Source of the DNA: an uncultured Pelagibacteraceae bacterium
GTDB taxonomy: Bacteria; Pseudomonadota; Alphaproteobacteria; Pelagibacterales; Pelagibacteraceae
Reading direction: 5' to 3'
DNA: 35,847 nt
Assembly (NCBI GenBank): GCA_902582735.1
Contig: CACHTB010000010.1
Coordinates: 1-35,847 of the forward strand
In this document: positions 28,157 through 35,847 of the stretch, piece after piece
Layout of the letters: the number at the start of each line of letters is the position of its first letter
Position numbering within the stretch: position 1 is the first letter of the stretch
Position numbers and translations under genes: made by a program
The notes under the pieces: generated by a model
Databases searched by the model: none
What the model was told of the DNA's origin: nothing
Seen by the model: the letters and a program-made list of their open reading frames with translations, nothing else

Positions 28157-29610
28157 TATTTTTTAAGAAGCAAATACACGATGTAAGCTACTAATGCACC
28201 TATAAGCCATCCAAAGGTTTGAAACTTTAATAAATTAACATTCCAGATAGTCGAGGCAGAAAATACAAAACCAATAATCACTGAATATAGTGCTTTTAAA
28301 TTCCATCCACTGCTATAAAGATATTTGGTTGTTTCCTCAGGGTAAAATAATTCTTTATGATTAATTTTCTTATTTTGTACAAAATAATAATCTGCGATTA
28401 TCACTCCAAAAATAGGTCCTAAGAAAGATGCCAACGTATCAAAAATACTCAAAGATACTGGTTGGCTTAATATTGAAAGCCAAAAAGTAGATATTAATAA
28501 TGCAAGTATTATAATTATAATACCTGATCTTATTAAATTTATAGAATTAGGTAAAAAATTTATTAAAATATTTTGTGATGGAATATAGTTGGCGATTAAG
28601 TTTGTAGAAGCAGAGGAAATAATAATAAATATTAATGAAAAAATTGTAAGATGAATATTATTTATTTTTCCAATAATATCGTTTGGATTTGTTAACAGCC
28701 TATCAACTGTAATAGATTTTTGAGCAAGGATAATGTCAGATCCCAAGCAAATTAATAAAGCTATTAAAGAAAATAACACCAAATTTACTAATAATGTAAA
28801 ATTACCTATCCTCATCTCACTGTTGTTTTTTGCATAACGCGCAAAATCTCCAAAATTTACTAAGAGAATTGAAAAATATGCAAACATTGTTCCAACAACA
28901 GTAACAAACGGAAAAATATTATTTCTGGAAATAAAATTTTCAGTACTTGTGCTTAGTAATAGAGAGCTTAGTAATGCAACATAATTTTCGGAGATTATAA
29001 TTATAAGGAATATTATTAGCCCAATATAAATAAATATAGACGAAAATTTTATAAAGTTTTTATTAAAAATAGCACCTTTAGTAAAAAGAACAAATTGGAT
29101 AATTAAACAAATAATTAAAGAGAACCAATCAATTGGACTCAAACCAAAGAAAAAAATTAAAAAAAATTCGTGATTAAGTAGTTGGCTATCTATATTGAAT
29201 AAAATAATTCTAAAAATATACCCTAAAGATTTGGAGATAAAAAATGTTTGAACCCCAAACATAAAAATTCCAATTAATCCTCTTATCAAACCAAGATATC
29301 TCGCGCCATTAAAACCCATTGAGAGTCTAAGTATAACTGGAAATGGTAATCCGCTATTTTGTGAAATGTTACCTACAAGATTTGCTACAAAAAATACGAT
29401 AAGTCCTGCAACCAGTGTGCCACTTAAAACAACTAAGCTATTTAAATCATATAATAAATATAGAGATGCAATTAGTGAAAACCCTATAACACTTTGAATT
29501 GAGACGGCCCAGAAATTAAAAAAGTCAAACCAACTCCAATCTCTATTATTTGGATTAACTGAAACTAGCTCCCAATTTCTAAGTTGATATTTGTCTTTTA
29601 CCGGAATCAC
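28156..29610 (-). CDS. NCS1-family nucleobase/hydantoin-type cation symporter
   Basis: A 484-residue inner-membrane transporter with about 12 hydrophobic segments. NCS1 features: an N-terminal LRNWELVSVNPNNRDWSWFDFFNFW stretch like the family's NxD..xW entry, FFVANLVGNISQNSGLPFPV, the LRLSMGFNGARYLGLIRGLI segment (family: R..FG..GA), and a helix with VNFGDFARYAKN (like the conserved DFsRyak). Family substrates are purines, pyrimidines, allantoin, hydantoins and thiamine-like compounds, with Na+ or H+; which one applies here is unknown. The start codon is GTG with no clear ribosome-binding sequence, 24 bases after the dctM stop. Confidence 0.87.
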   Translation of the reverse strand: MIPVKDKYQLRNWELVSVNPNNRDWSWFDFFNFWAVSIQSVIGFSLIASLYLLYDLNSLVVLSGTLVAGLIVFFVANLVGNISQNSGLPFPVILRLSMGFNGARYLGLIRGLIGIFMFGVQTFFISKSLGYIFRIILFNIDSQLLNHEFFLIFFFGLSPIDWFSLIICLIIQFVLFTKGAIFNKNFIKFSSIFIYIGLIIFLIIIISENYVALLSSLLLSTSTENFISRNNIFPFVTVVGTMFAYFSILLVNFGDFARYAKNNSEMRIGNFTLLVNLVLFSLIALLICLGSDIILAQKSITVDRLLTNPNDIIGKINNIHLTIFSLIFIIISSASTNLIANYIPSQNILINFLPNSINLIRSGIIIIILALLISTFWLSILSQPVSLSIFDTLASFLGPIFGVIIADYYFVQNKKINHKELFYPEETTKYLYSSGWNLKALYSVIIGFVFSASTIWNVNLLKFQTFGWLIGALVAYIVYLLLKK

Positions 29611-29634
29611 AAGGATATATTAAACCAATATAAA

Positions 29635-30969
29635 TTACTGTCCATACAGGAGTGTTGGTAACCATAAAGCAATTTTGGGAAATACTATAATTAATATTAA
29701 TCCAAATATTTGTAGAACCATAAATTGCATCATTCCATAATAGATATCTTTTAAATCCCATTCAGGAACAACTCCTTTTAAAAAATATGCTGAAAGAGCT
29801 ACAGGTGGTGAAAGCCATGCGGTTTGCAAATTAACTGCAACCAAAATCGCAAACCAAGTTAAATTAAAACCTAAAGCTTCAACTAAAGGTAATATAATTG
29901 GGATTATAATCATTACAATTGGTACCCACTCCAGTGGCCAACCTAGTAAAAAAATCATCGCCATAATTATTCCAAGAATTAAATATTTATTCATTTCTAA
30001 ACCTAGTAAGAATTCAGTAAGTAACGTAGGTGTTCCTAATCTTGCAAATACAGCACCAAAAAAATTTGATGCAGCAACAAGAACCATAATTAAAGCAGTA
30101 ATCTCTAAAGTTTTAACTAATGCTTCTTGTAATTTTGGAAGAGTTAATTTTTTATAAGCCAATGATAAAAGTAATGCACCCATTGCTCCACAACCTGCTG
30201 CCTCTGTTGGTGTTGCAAATCCAAATAAAATACTTCCAAGTGCTGCAAAAACTAAAGCAGCAGGTGGAACTAATCCTAGTAAAAACTCAATCCAAACCTC
30301 TTTCATGCTAGAAGCTCTCATGTCGTCAGGTAGAACTGGTCCAAGTTTTGGATTTAGCATGCATCTGATTGTTGTGTATCCTGCATACAAACTTGCAAGT
30401 AAAATTCCAGGAATGATTGCTGCTGCAAAAAGATCAATGACTGGAATTTCCATTATTGGTCCCATTACTACAAGCATTATACTTGGGGGAATTAAAATAC
30501 CTAATGTTCCACCCGCAGTAATTGTTCCTGCAGCTAGTCTCACATCGTAATTTGACCTGTTCATTGATTTTGCAGCCATTATTCCAAGTATTGTGACTGA
30601 AGCTCCAACAATACCAGTAGCTGCAGCAAATATTACAGAAACAAATAAAACTGCATAATATAATGATCCCTTAACCCTAGCTAGCATCATTTGGAATGCT
30701 GAAAATAATCTCTCCATTAATCCCGCTTGTTCCATCATTATTCCCATAAAGACAAAGAGTGGAACGGCGGCGAGAGTTTGTTCTGTCATGACCATAGAAA
30801 ATTGCAAAGTCATTAAGTAAAAAACTAATTTTCCAAAACCTAAGTATCCAAAAACAAAACCTAAAAATATTAAAGTAAATGAAATTGGAAAACCAACAAA
30901 GATTGCAAAAAGCATTACTCCTACAAGGATAAAACCTAGTATTGCTGGATCTATAAACTCAGCTATCAT
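29635..30969 (-). CDS. dctM: TRAP transporter large permease subunit (DctM-type)
   Basis: A 444-residue Na+-coupled TRAP permease with about 12-13 membrane segments. DctM signatures are present: VPLFVFMGIMMEQAGL, FAAATGIVGASVTILGIMA, AGTITAGGTLGILIPPSI and GFATPTEAAGCGAMGALLL. The ORF extends 6 codons further upstream, but the ATG at 30969 forms the TAATG junction with the dctQ stop and begins MIAEFIDPAILG, as usual. It works with DctQ and the binding protein DctP encoded just upstream. Confidence 0.96.
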   Translation of the reverse strand: MIAEFIDPAILGFILVGVMLFAIFVGFPISFTLIFLGFVFGYLGFGKLVFYLMTLQFSMVMTEQTLAAVPLFVFMGIMMEQAGLMERLFSAFQMMLARVKGSLYYAVLFVSVIFAAATGIVGASVTILGIMAAKSMNRSNYDVRLAAGTITAGGTLGILIPPSIMLVVMGPIMEIPVIDLFAAAIIPGILLASLYAGYTTIRCMLNPKLGPVLPDDMRASSMKEVWIEFLLGLVPPAALVFAALGSILFGFATPTEAAGCGAMGALLLSLAYKKLTLPKLQEALVKTLEITALIMVLVAASNFFGAVFARLGTPTLLTEFLLGLEMNKYLILGIIMAMIFLLGWPLEWVPIVMIIIPIILPLVEALGFNLTWFAILVAVNLQTAWLSPPVALSAYFLKGVVPEWDLKDIYYGMMQFMVLQIFGLILIIVFPKIALWLPTLLYGQ

Positions 30970-31580
30970 TAATCTTTTCCAGGCCAAACGCCTTTTTTAG
31001 CTGCCCAATAACTTTTAAGTATCTCAGAAATTCCTTGAATTAATAAAAATATAATACCTATTAATAAACAAGACTTAATTGGCCACATATAAGGCATCCA
31101 AGTAGTATCCATTCCTCTTTCACCTCTTTGAATAGACTCTCCTACATAACCAACAGTCATGTAAAGAAAAACAATTAACCCTGGAAAATAAAATAATAAA
31201 TATAACCAAAAATCAATTATACCTTGATTTTTAATTTTAAAATTACGGTATAAAAAATCTGCTCTTATATGTACACCTTTAGAAAGAGCATATCCTGCTC
31301 CCAACATAAATAAAGCACCATATAAAAATCTACTTATGTCATAGGCCCATATAGTTGGTGCTAAAAAAAATTTTCTCGCGAGTACTTCATATGTCATTGC
31401 AAAAATTAAAGGTATTAGTATCCAACAAACAACGCTTCCAATCCATTTGCTAAATTTATCAATATTGACAATTGATTTTGCCATCCATAACGGCATGTCC
31501 TCCGGCATTTTACCTGAACCACTTCGCCTTTCGGCAATCATTTCATCTGATATGTCTAATCTACTTGGTTCTTCTGCCAT
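30969..31580 (-). CDS. dctQ: TRAP transporter small permease subunit (DctQ-type)
   Basis: A 203-residue small membrane subunit of the TRAP system with four hydrophobic segments (about 45-65, 82-102, 127-147 and 168-190) after a polar N-terminal stretch of about 40 residues. Family features: FSKWIGSVVCWILIPLIFAM, TYEVLARKFF, and LFMLGAGYALSKGVHIRADF. It starts 67 bases after the dctP stop, beyond an intrinsic-terminator hairpin, and ends overlapping dctM by one base. Confidence 0.95.
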   Translation of the reverse strand: MAEEPSRLDISDEMIAERRSGSGKMPEDMPLWMAKSIVNIDKFSKWIGSVVCWILIPLIFAMTYEVLARKFFLAPTIWAYDISRFLYGALFMLGAGYALSKGVHIRADFLYRNFKIKNQGIIDFWLYLLFYFPGLIVFLYMTVGYVGESIQRGERGMDTTWMPYMWPIKSCLLIGIIFLLIQGISEILKSYWAAKKGVWPGKD

Positions 31581-31598
31581 AAATTCTTTTTAAAAAAA

Positions 31599-31626
31599 TT
31601 AGAGCGGACTATTAAGTCCGCTCTAA
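31599..31626 (-). terminator. Intrinsic-terminator hairpin between dctP and dctQ
   Basis: A perfect 12-bp inverted repeat (TTAGAGCGGACT / AGTCCGCTCTAA) with a 4-base loop. In the minus-strand direction it is followed at once by seven T residues (31598-31592). This is a clear Rho-independent terminator and the most GC-rich stem in the neighbourhood. It lies directly after dctP and before dctQM, so it probably acts as a partial terminator that gives more binding protein than permease, and may also protect the dctP mRNA 3' end. Confidence 0.9.
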
Positions 31627-31647
31627 ACAAATCAAAATTATTTATGA

Positions 31648-32742
31648 TTACTTTAATGTTGCTGCGTGAGCCATTCCTAGCTTAGCATTTGACATTTGAG
31701 CACCACTCCAAAATGGAACAGCTATATCCGCAAAGTTTTTCATTGAAGTATAAACTTCATTAAAAAATTTGTTTTCTGCAGCATTCTTATTTAAAGAAGC
31801 TTTAGCAGCTGCCATGTATTCTGTGAAATAATCAGAAGGTGTATCCTCTAATATTACTCCATGTTTAGTGGTTAATTCTCTTAATGCTTTTCCATTTTCA
31901 TAAATTCTGTAACTTAGAGATTTAGCTAATGAAGCATTAGCAGCAACCTCAAGTGACTTTTTCTCATGATCAGACATAGCATTATAAGTTTTTCCAGTTA
32001 TATAAAAGTCAGCATTTACCACTACTTGGTGTAAACCTTGCAGGTAATAATGCTTCAATACTTTTTGAAAACCAAAAGTTAAGTCTGGTTTTGGACAACA
32101 CCACTCAGCAGCATCAATTGTACCTGCCTCTAAAGCTGGAAGAATATCCCCACCACCCATAGCTACAGATGCGATACCTATATCTTTGTAAGTTTGTCCC
32201 GGAATTCCTGGAGGTGTTCTAAACTTATATTTTCTAAAGTCAGCCATATCTTTAATTGGTTTTGGAAACCAACCTAAAGCCTCTGGTCCAACTGGTTGAA
32301 TCATAAATCCTTTAATATCTCTTCCCATTTCTTTCCAAAGCTGATCATATAATTCTTTACCGCCGCCATATTGGAACCACGATAAGAATGCAATATTGTC
32401 AATACCAACTCCCCCGCCAGCAACTGGTGAACCAAATAACATAGCCGCAGGATGATCTCCTGACCAATAGTGTGTCCAAGCAAATCCACAATCAATTAGG
32501 CCTTTATCCACTGCATCTAGAGTTTCTTTAACTCCAACAACTGCACCTGCTGGTAAAATTTCAAATTTTAATGAACCGCTTGTTAAAGTAGTTACTGTGT
32601 CAGTAAAGTCTTTCAACATTTTTACTTCGTCAGCTTTAGTATTTAAAACTGTCTGACATTTTAATGTCTTTGCAGCACTAGCATTCGATATAAAACCAAA
32701 AACCATTGTGAGTGCAAACAACATAGATACGATTTTTTTCAT
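31648..32742 (-). CDS. dctP: TRAP transporter solute-binding protein (DctP-type)
   Basis: A periplasmic binding protein that delivers substrate to DctQM. The start at 32742 gives 364 residues beginning with a classical signal peptide (MKKIVSMLFALTMVFGFISNASA). It is favoured over the longer frame to 32805 by a strong ribosome-binding sequence GAGAGGG 8 bases upstream. DctP features: GGGDILPALEAGTIDAAEW, ADFRKYKFRTPPG (the family's substrate-contacting Arg region), and TFGFQKVLKHYYLQG. It resembles the mannitol/chloroaromatic or alpha-keto-acid (TakP-like) branch; the substrate is probably a carboxylate but cannot be fixed from sequence. Confidence 0.95.
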   Translation of the reverse strand: MKKIVSMLFALTMVFGFISNASAAKTLKCQTVLNTKADEVKMLKDFTDTVTTLTSGSLKFEILPAGAVVGVKETLDAVDKGLIDCGFAWTHYWSGDHPAAMLFGSPVAGGGVGIDNIAFLSWFQYGGGKELYDQLWKEMGRDIKGFMIQPVGPEALGWFPKPIKDMADFRKYKFRTPPGIPGQTYKDIGIASVAMGGGDILPALEAGTIDAAEWCCPKPDLTFGFQKVLKHYYLQGLHQVVVNADFYITGKTYNAMSDHEKKSLEVAANASLAKSLSYRIYENGKALRELTTKHGVILEDTPSDYFTEYMAAAKASLNKNAAENKFFNEVYTSMKNFADIAVPFWSGAQMSNAKLGMAHAATLK

Positions 32743-32858
32743 TATTTCGTCCCTCTCTATTAGTTTAATGAGACGTATCCTCTCAAAAAAGTTAACCTTA
32801 TACAAGTGTCAATTCGACTTTAATTGTATTAAAATGTATAAAACTATCATCAAAAATT
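32743..32858 (+). promoter_or_regulatory. Divergent promoter region between dctP and the GMC gene
   Basis: A 116-base gap lies between divergent operons. For the plus-strand GMC gene, TTCGAC (32813-32818) and TATAAA (32837-32842, preceded by TG) are 18 bases apart and make a plausible promoter with a leader of about 10 bases. On the minus strand a perfect TTGACA (32807-32812) is present, but I saw no good -10 at normal spacing. The dctP ribosome-binding sequence GAGAGGG lies at 32751-32757. The two promoter elements almost touch, so the operons may share regulation. Confidence 0.45.
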
Positions 32859-34469
32859 ATGGAAAACTTTGACTACATCATTATAGGTGCTGGGTCTGCT
32901 GGATGCGTTCTGGCAAATAGGTTATCCGAAAATCCCAAAAATAAAGTTTTACTGCTTGAGGCTGGTGGAAAAGATACATATCCATGGATCCATATTCCAG
33001 TTGGTTATTATAAAACAATGCATAATCCAAAAGTTGATTGGTGCTTTAAAACCGAGCCTGATGAAACAATGAATAATCGATCAATAAGATATCCAAGAGG
33101 AAAAACTCTAGGTGGTAGCTCATCTATCAATGGTTTATTATGGATACGTGGCCAAAAAGAGGATTATGATGTGTGGCGCCAAAATGGAAATACTGGTTGG
33201 GGTTGGAATGATGTTTTGCCGTATTTTCTAAAATCTGAAAACAACGAACTAGGAAAAAGTGAATTCCATAATGATAGTGGACCAATAACTGTTGCAAATA
33301 AAAAAATAAATTTAAAATTGCTCGATGAATTTCAAAATGCTGCTGAGGAAGTTGGAATCCCAAAAACCATAGATTTTAATAAAGGCGATAATTCTGGAGT
33401 AGGTTTCTTTCAATTTACAACAAGCCATAGTAAGTTTGGTCTCAAATTAAGATGCAGTGCTGCTACAGGATATTTAAATCCAGTTAAAAAAAGAAAAAAT
33501 TTAAAAATTGTTGTTAATGCTCATGTTCAAAAAATTAATTTTAATAATAAGTCTGTAGAGAGTGTAAGTTTCTTTATAGGTGATAAGTTAAATCATACAA
33601 AAGCTAATAGAGAAGTTATTTTATCAGCTGGCGCAATAGGATCACCACATTTGTTGCAAATATCAGGAATTGGAGATGGTGAAAAAATCAAAAAACATGG
33701 AATAGAAGTTGTACACGAACTTAAAGGTGTAGGAAAAAATTTACAAGACCATTTAATGTTTAGGCCAGTTTATAAATTAAAAAATATAAAATCACTCAAT
33801 AGAGATGTTGAGAGTTTATATTCAAAGTTTTTAATGGGTATTCAATATATTTTAAAACAAAGTGGCCCTATAACAATGGGTGCAAGCCAAGTGTGTGCTT
33901 TTACTAAAAGTGATCCATCACGTGCTACACCAAACTTACAATTTCACGTCCAACCACTTAGTACAGATATTCTGGGAGTAACTCCTATGCATGATTTTGA
34001 AGGAATTACCCCAACTGTTGCTAACATTAGACCTACGAGTAGAGGGGAGATTAATATATCAAGTAATGATAGTAGAGATAATCCAAAAATTAAGATGAAT
34101 TATCTTTCTACAGAGGATGATAGGATGGTTGCTGCCGAAGGTTTGAAGCTCATAAGAAAAATAATGCTAGAGACAGAGACTTTTAAAAAATATCAACCTG
34201 AAGAATATAGGCCTGGGGTACATATTACTGAAGATGAAGAATTAGTTAAAGCTGGTAGTGATTTCACTCAAACAATATTTCACCCAGTTGGAACTTGTAA
34301 AATGGGAAATGATGATAGTGCAGTGGTTAATGATAAATTATTAGTTCATGGAATACAAAAACTCAGAGTTATTGATGCATCTATAATGCCTAATATTACG
34401 TCTGGAAATACTAATGCACCAACCATAATGATTGCTGAAAAAGGTGCAGATATGATATTGAATTCTTAA
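32859..34469 (+). CDS. GMC-family FAD-dependent oxidoreductase (choline dehydrogenase-like)
   Basis: A 536-residue flavoprotein oxidising an alcohol. The FAD-binding GAGSAG is at 10-15, followed by VLLLEAGG. The PRGKTLGGSSSINGLLWIRG segment (GMC signature 1) begins near residue 78, and AGAIGSPHLLQISGIG is signature 2 (about 257-272). The active-site pair is H475 in FHPVGTCKMG and N519 in SGNTNAPT. The best family match is to choline dehydrogenase and related alcohol dehydrogenases, but neighbours do not include betaine-aldehyde dehydrogenase, so choline is not assured. The next gene follows directly after the stop codon. Confidence 0.92.
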   Translation: MENFDYIIIGAGSAGCVLANRLSENPKNKVLLLEAGGKDTYPWIHIPVGYYKTMHNPKVDWCFKTEPDETMNNRSIRYPRGKTLGGSSSINGLLWIRGQKEDYDVWRQNGNTGWGWNDVLPYFLKSENNELGKSEFHNDSGPITVANKKINLKLLDEFQNAAEEVGIPKTIDFNKGDNSGVGFFQFTTSHSKFGLKLRCSAATGYLNPVKKRKNLKIVVNAHVQKINFNNKSVESVSFFIGDKLNHTKANREVILSAGAIGSPHLLQISGIGDGEKIKKHGIEVVHELKGVGKNLQDHLMFRPVYKLKNIKSLNRDVESLYSKFLMGIQYILKQSGPITMGASQVCAFTKSDPSRATPNLQFHVQPLSTDILGVTPMHDFEGITPTVANIRPTSRGEINISSNDSRDNPKIKMNYLSTEDDRMVAAEGLKLIRKIMLETETFKKYQPEEYRPGVHITEDEELVKAGSDFTQTIFHPVGTCKMGNDDSAVVNDKLLVHGIQKLRVIDASIMPNITSGNTNAPTIMIAEKGADMILNS

Positions 34470-35051
34470 ATGTTTTCGCCAGAGCAAATTACAATTCTCT
34501 TACAAATAATTTTTATAGATTTAGTTTTAGCTGGTGACAATGCAATCATTATTGGAATGGTTGCGTCTCAATTTCCACCAGATCAAAGAAAAAAAATTAT
34601 ATTTTGGGGAATTGGAGGTGCTGTAATTTTAAGAATTATATTAACTTTGATTACTGCTTACTTGCTTCAAATAACAGGACTAAGATTAATCGGAGGATTA
34701 TTATTACTTTATATTGTTTATAAACTTTACACTGATGTCATAAAAAAAAGTGGTGAGGAGAAAAATAATATAAAGGTTGATAAATCAAGTTTTTTTAAAG
34801 CAATTTTTACAGTTTTGCTTGCAGATTTTACAATGAGTTTAGATAACGTTTTAGGAGTTGCAGGGGCTGCGAAAGATCACTATGGTTTGTTAGTGTTTGG
34901 CCTTGTTTTGTCGATCATATTAATGGCTACTGCAGCAACGTTAATTTCGAATTGGATAAAAAAATACAAATGGATTGCTTGGTTAGGTTTAATTGCAATA
35001 TTAATTGTGGCTTTAGATCTAATTTATACTGATATAAAATTATTAATTTAA
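34470..35051 (+). CDS. TerC/YjbE-family integral membrane protein
   Basis: A 193-residue membrane protein with about six or seven hydrophobic segments. The two family signatures are DLVLAGDNAIIIGMVA (about 17-32) and DFTMSLDNVLGVAGAA (about 116-131), whose buried Asp residues are conserved in the TerC superfamily. Members are linked to metal export (for example manganese) or tellurium resistance; the YjbE-like short form is the closest by length. It begins on the base after the GMC stop codon and shares one base with the next gene, so it is translationally linked to both. Confidence 0.9.
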   Translation: MFSPEQITILLQIIFIDLVLAGDNAIIIGMVASQFPPDQRKKIIFWGIGGAVILRIILTLITAYLLQITGLRLIGGLLLLYIVYKLYTDVIKKSGEEKNNIKVDKSSFFKAIFTVLLADFTMSLDNVLGVAGAAKDHYGLLVFGLVLSIILMATAATLISNWIKKYKWIAWLGLIAILIVALDLIYTDIKLLI

Positions 35052-35809
35052 TGTATTTAAAAAAAATTAATTTAAAAAATAAATATGCTTTAGTCACCGG
35101 AGCAGGTAAAGGTTTAGGTAGAGCATGCGCTATAGCATTAGCTGAAGCTGGAGCAATAATTATAGGATTAAGCAGAACTAAATCTGATTTAGATAAATTA
35201 GAAAAAGATATAAAAAAAGCAAAAAGCAAACTAATTAAAATTCGTTGTGATGTAATGGATTATAGTGATCTGAGTGAAAAATTAAAAAAAGTTAAATATA
35301 TTGATGTCTTAGTAAACAATGCAGGCACAAATATACCAGAGCCTTTTGAAAAGGTAAAACAACAAAGTATGAATTATTTAGTAGATGTTAATCTTAAGGC
35401 TGCTTTTAATGTTGCACAACTAGTTGTGAAAAAAATGCTTAAAAATAAAAAAAGAGGTGGATCTATTATAAACATGTCTTCACAGCTTGGACATGTAGGG
35501 ATGTCTGGTCGAAATGTTTATAACATGACTAAATTTGGTATAGAAGGTCTTACTAAGGGTATGGGTGTTGAATTAGCAAATAGAAATATAAGAGTAAATA
35601 GTGTTGCCCCTACTTTCGTTGAAACGCCAATGGTTAAAAAATTTTTTAAAAACAAAAAATTTAAAAAACTTGCCCTTGATGGAATACCAATGGGTAAAGC
35701 TGCTAAGGAAAGTGATGTTGCAACAGCTGTATGTTTTTTAGCATCTGATGCTGCTGCAATGATTACAGGAACATCTATTCTTATAGATGGAGGATGGACG
35801 GCTAAATAA
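35051..35809 (+). CDS. SDR-family NAD(P)-dependent dehydrogenase
   Basis: A 252-residue classical short-chain dehydrogenase. TGAGKGLG (16-23) binds the nucleotide, R42 after the second strand (GLSRT) suggests NADP, and NNAG is at 89-92. The catalytic residues are S144, Y157 and K161. The C-terminus ITGTSILIDGGWTAK matches the family. The substrate is unknown; gluconate 5-dehydrogenase-like or other sugar/polyol enzymes are the nearest type. It overlaps the TerC stop (TAATG), and the following gene overlaps its stop in the same way. Confidence 0.92.
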   Translation: MYLKKINLKNKYALVTGAGKGLGRACAIALAEAGAIIIGLSRTKSDLDKLEKDIKKAKSKLIKIRCDVMDYSDLSEKLKKVKYIDVLVNNAGTNIPEPFEKVKQQSMNYLVDVNLKAAFNVAQLVVKKMLKNKKRGGSIINMSSQLGHVGMSGRNVYNMTKFGIEGLTKGMGVELANRNIRVNSVAPTFVETPMVKKFFKNKKFKKLALDGIPMGKAAKESDVATAVCFLASDAAAMITGTSILIDGGWTAK

Positions 35810-35847
35810 TGAGGAAAATATTGCTTTTTATAGCAATTATATTCTCT
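35809..35847 (+). CDS. Start of a probable exported protein (partial)
   Basis: An ATG at 35809-35811 overlaps the preceding stop (TAATG) and 13 codons read to the window edge: MRKILLFIAIIFS. The Met-Arg-Lys start followed by a hydrophobic run looks like a signal peptide or membrane anchor. The identity cannot be determined. A periplasmic binding protein would suit the operon, but that is a guess. Confidence 0.6.
   Translation, partial: MRKILLFIAIIFS

Noticed and set aside
30305..30550. Plus-strand open frame of 81 codons opposite dctM
   Set aside because: It lies wholly antisense to a well-conserved membrane protein, has no family features, and reflects the complement of Gly/Ala-rich codons.
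32859..34469. Naming the GMC enzyme betA (choline dehydrogenase)
   Set aside because: The family signatures are shared by many alcohol-oxidising GMC enzymes, and no betaine-pathway neighbour (betB, betI) is present in the window.
1..35847. CRISPR arrays, insertion sequences, prophage genes or attachment sites
   Set aside because: I saw no regularly spaced repeats, transposase or integrase frames, or tRNA-end duplications while reading both strands.

Overview
The window reads as a piece of a streamlined, very AT-rich marine alphaproteobacterial genome of the SAR11 / Pelagibacterales type. Evidence: strong A+T bias, intergenic gaps that are mostly tiny or negative, the tig-clpP-clpX-lon block next to a 14-gene nuo operon, a TRAP transporter operon, a GMC oxidoreductase, and compact proteins rich in Lys/Asn/Ile. 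The organism assignment is inference from gene content and composition. No mobile element, CRISPR array, phage gene or rRNA was seen, and no gene-free stretch reaches 300 bases.

Layout. (1) 1-13065, minus strand: the complex I operon in canonical order nuoA-B-C-D-E-F-G-H-I-J-K-L-M-N, transcribed right to left, with nuoN cut by the left edge. (2) 13150-13309: tRNA-Asp(GUC) and tRNA-Val(UAC). (3) 13358-19239, minus: lon, clpX, clpP, tig (protein folding and turnover), headed by tRNA-Leu(UAG) only 9 nt before the tig start. (4) 19420-21626: small genes (a DUF1289 protein, a 55-residue membrane protein, a possible 46-residue basic protein), a secreted histidine-phosphatase-like protein, a family 5 uracil-DNA glycosylase and a YbgC thioesterase.

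(5) 21629-26450 is the most unusual part. A circularly permuted ATP-grasp protein is followed on the same strand by a homologue of pentameric ligand-gated (Cys-loop) ion channels and then YbgC. Diverging from the ATP-grasp gene is an Anbu-type proteasome-like peptidase followed by a membrane-anchored TAXI-type binding protein. Anbu and the ATP-grasp protein are known genomic partners, but their other usual partners (alpha-E/DUF403 protein and transglutaminase) are absent here.

(6) 26527-32742: a DUF3047 protein, a possible 43-residue secreted peptide, then a minus-strand transport operon dctP-dctQ-dctM (TRAP), an NCS1 nucleobase-type symporter and an SDR dehydrogenase, with a clear intrinsic-terminator hairpin between dctP and dctQ. 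(7) 32859-35847, plus: a divergent operon of a GMC flavoenzyme, a TerC-type membrane protein, a second SDR dehydrogenase and the first 13 codons of a protein with a signal-peptide-like start.

Working together: complex I supplies respiratory NADH oxidation, and the tig/ClpXP/Lon block handles protein quality. The right half is organic-solute uptake (TRAP, NCS1) and oxidation (GMC, two SDRs). Region 5 is the best candidate for an unusual system, possibly one that senses a ligand at the envelope and is tied to peptide or amide chemistry, but this is inference from gene proximity only.
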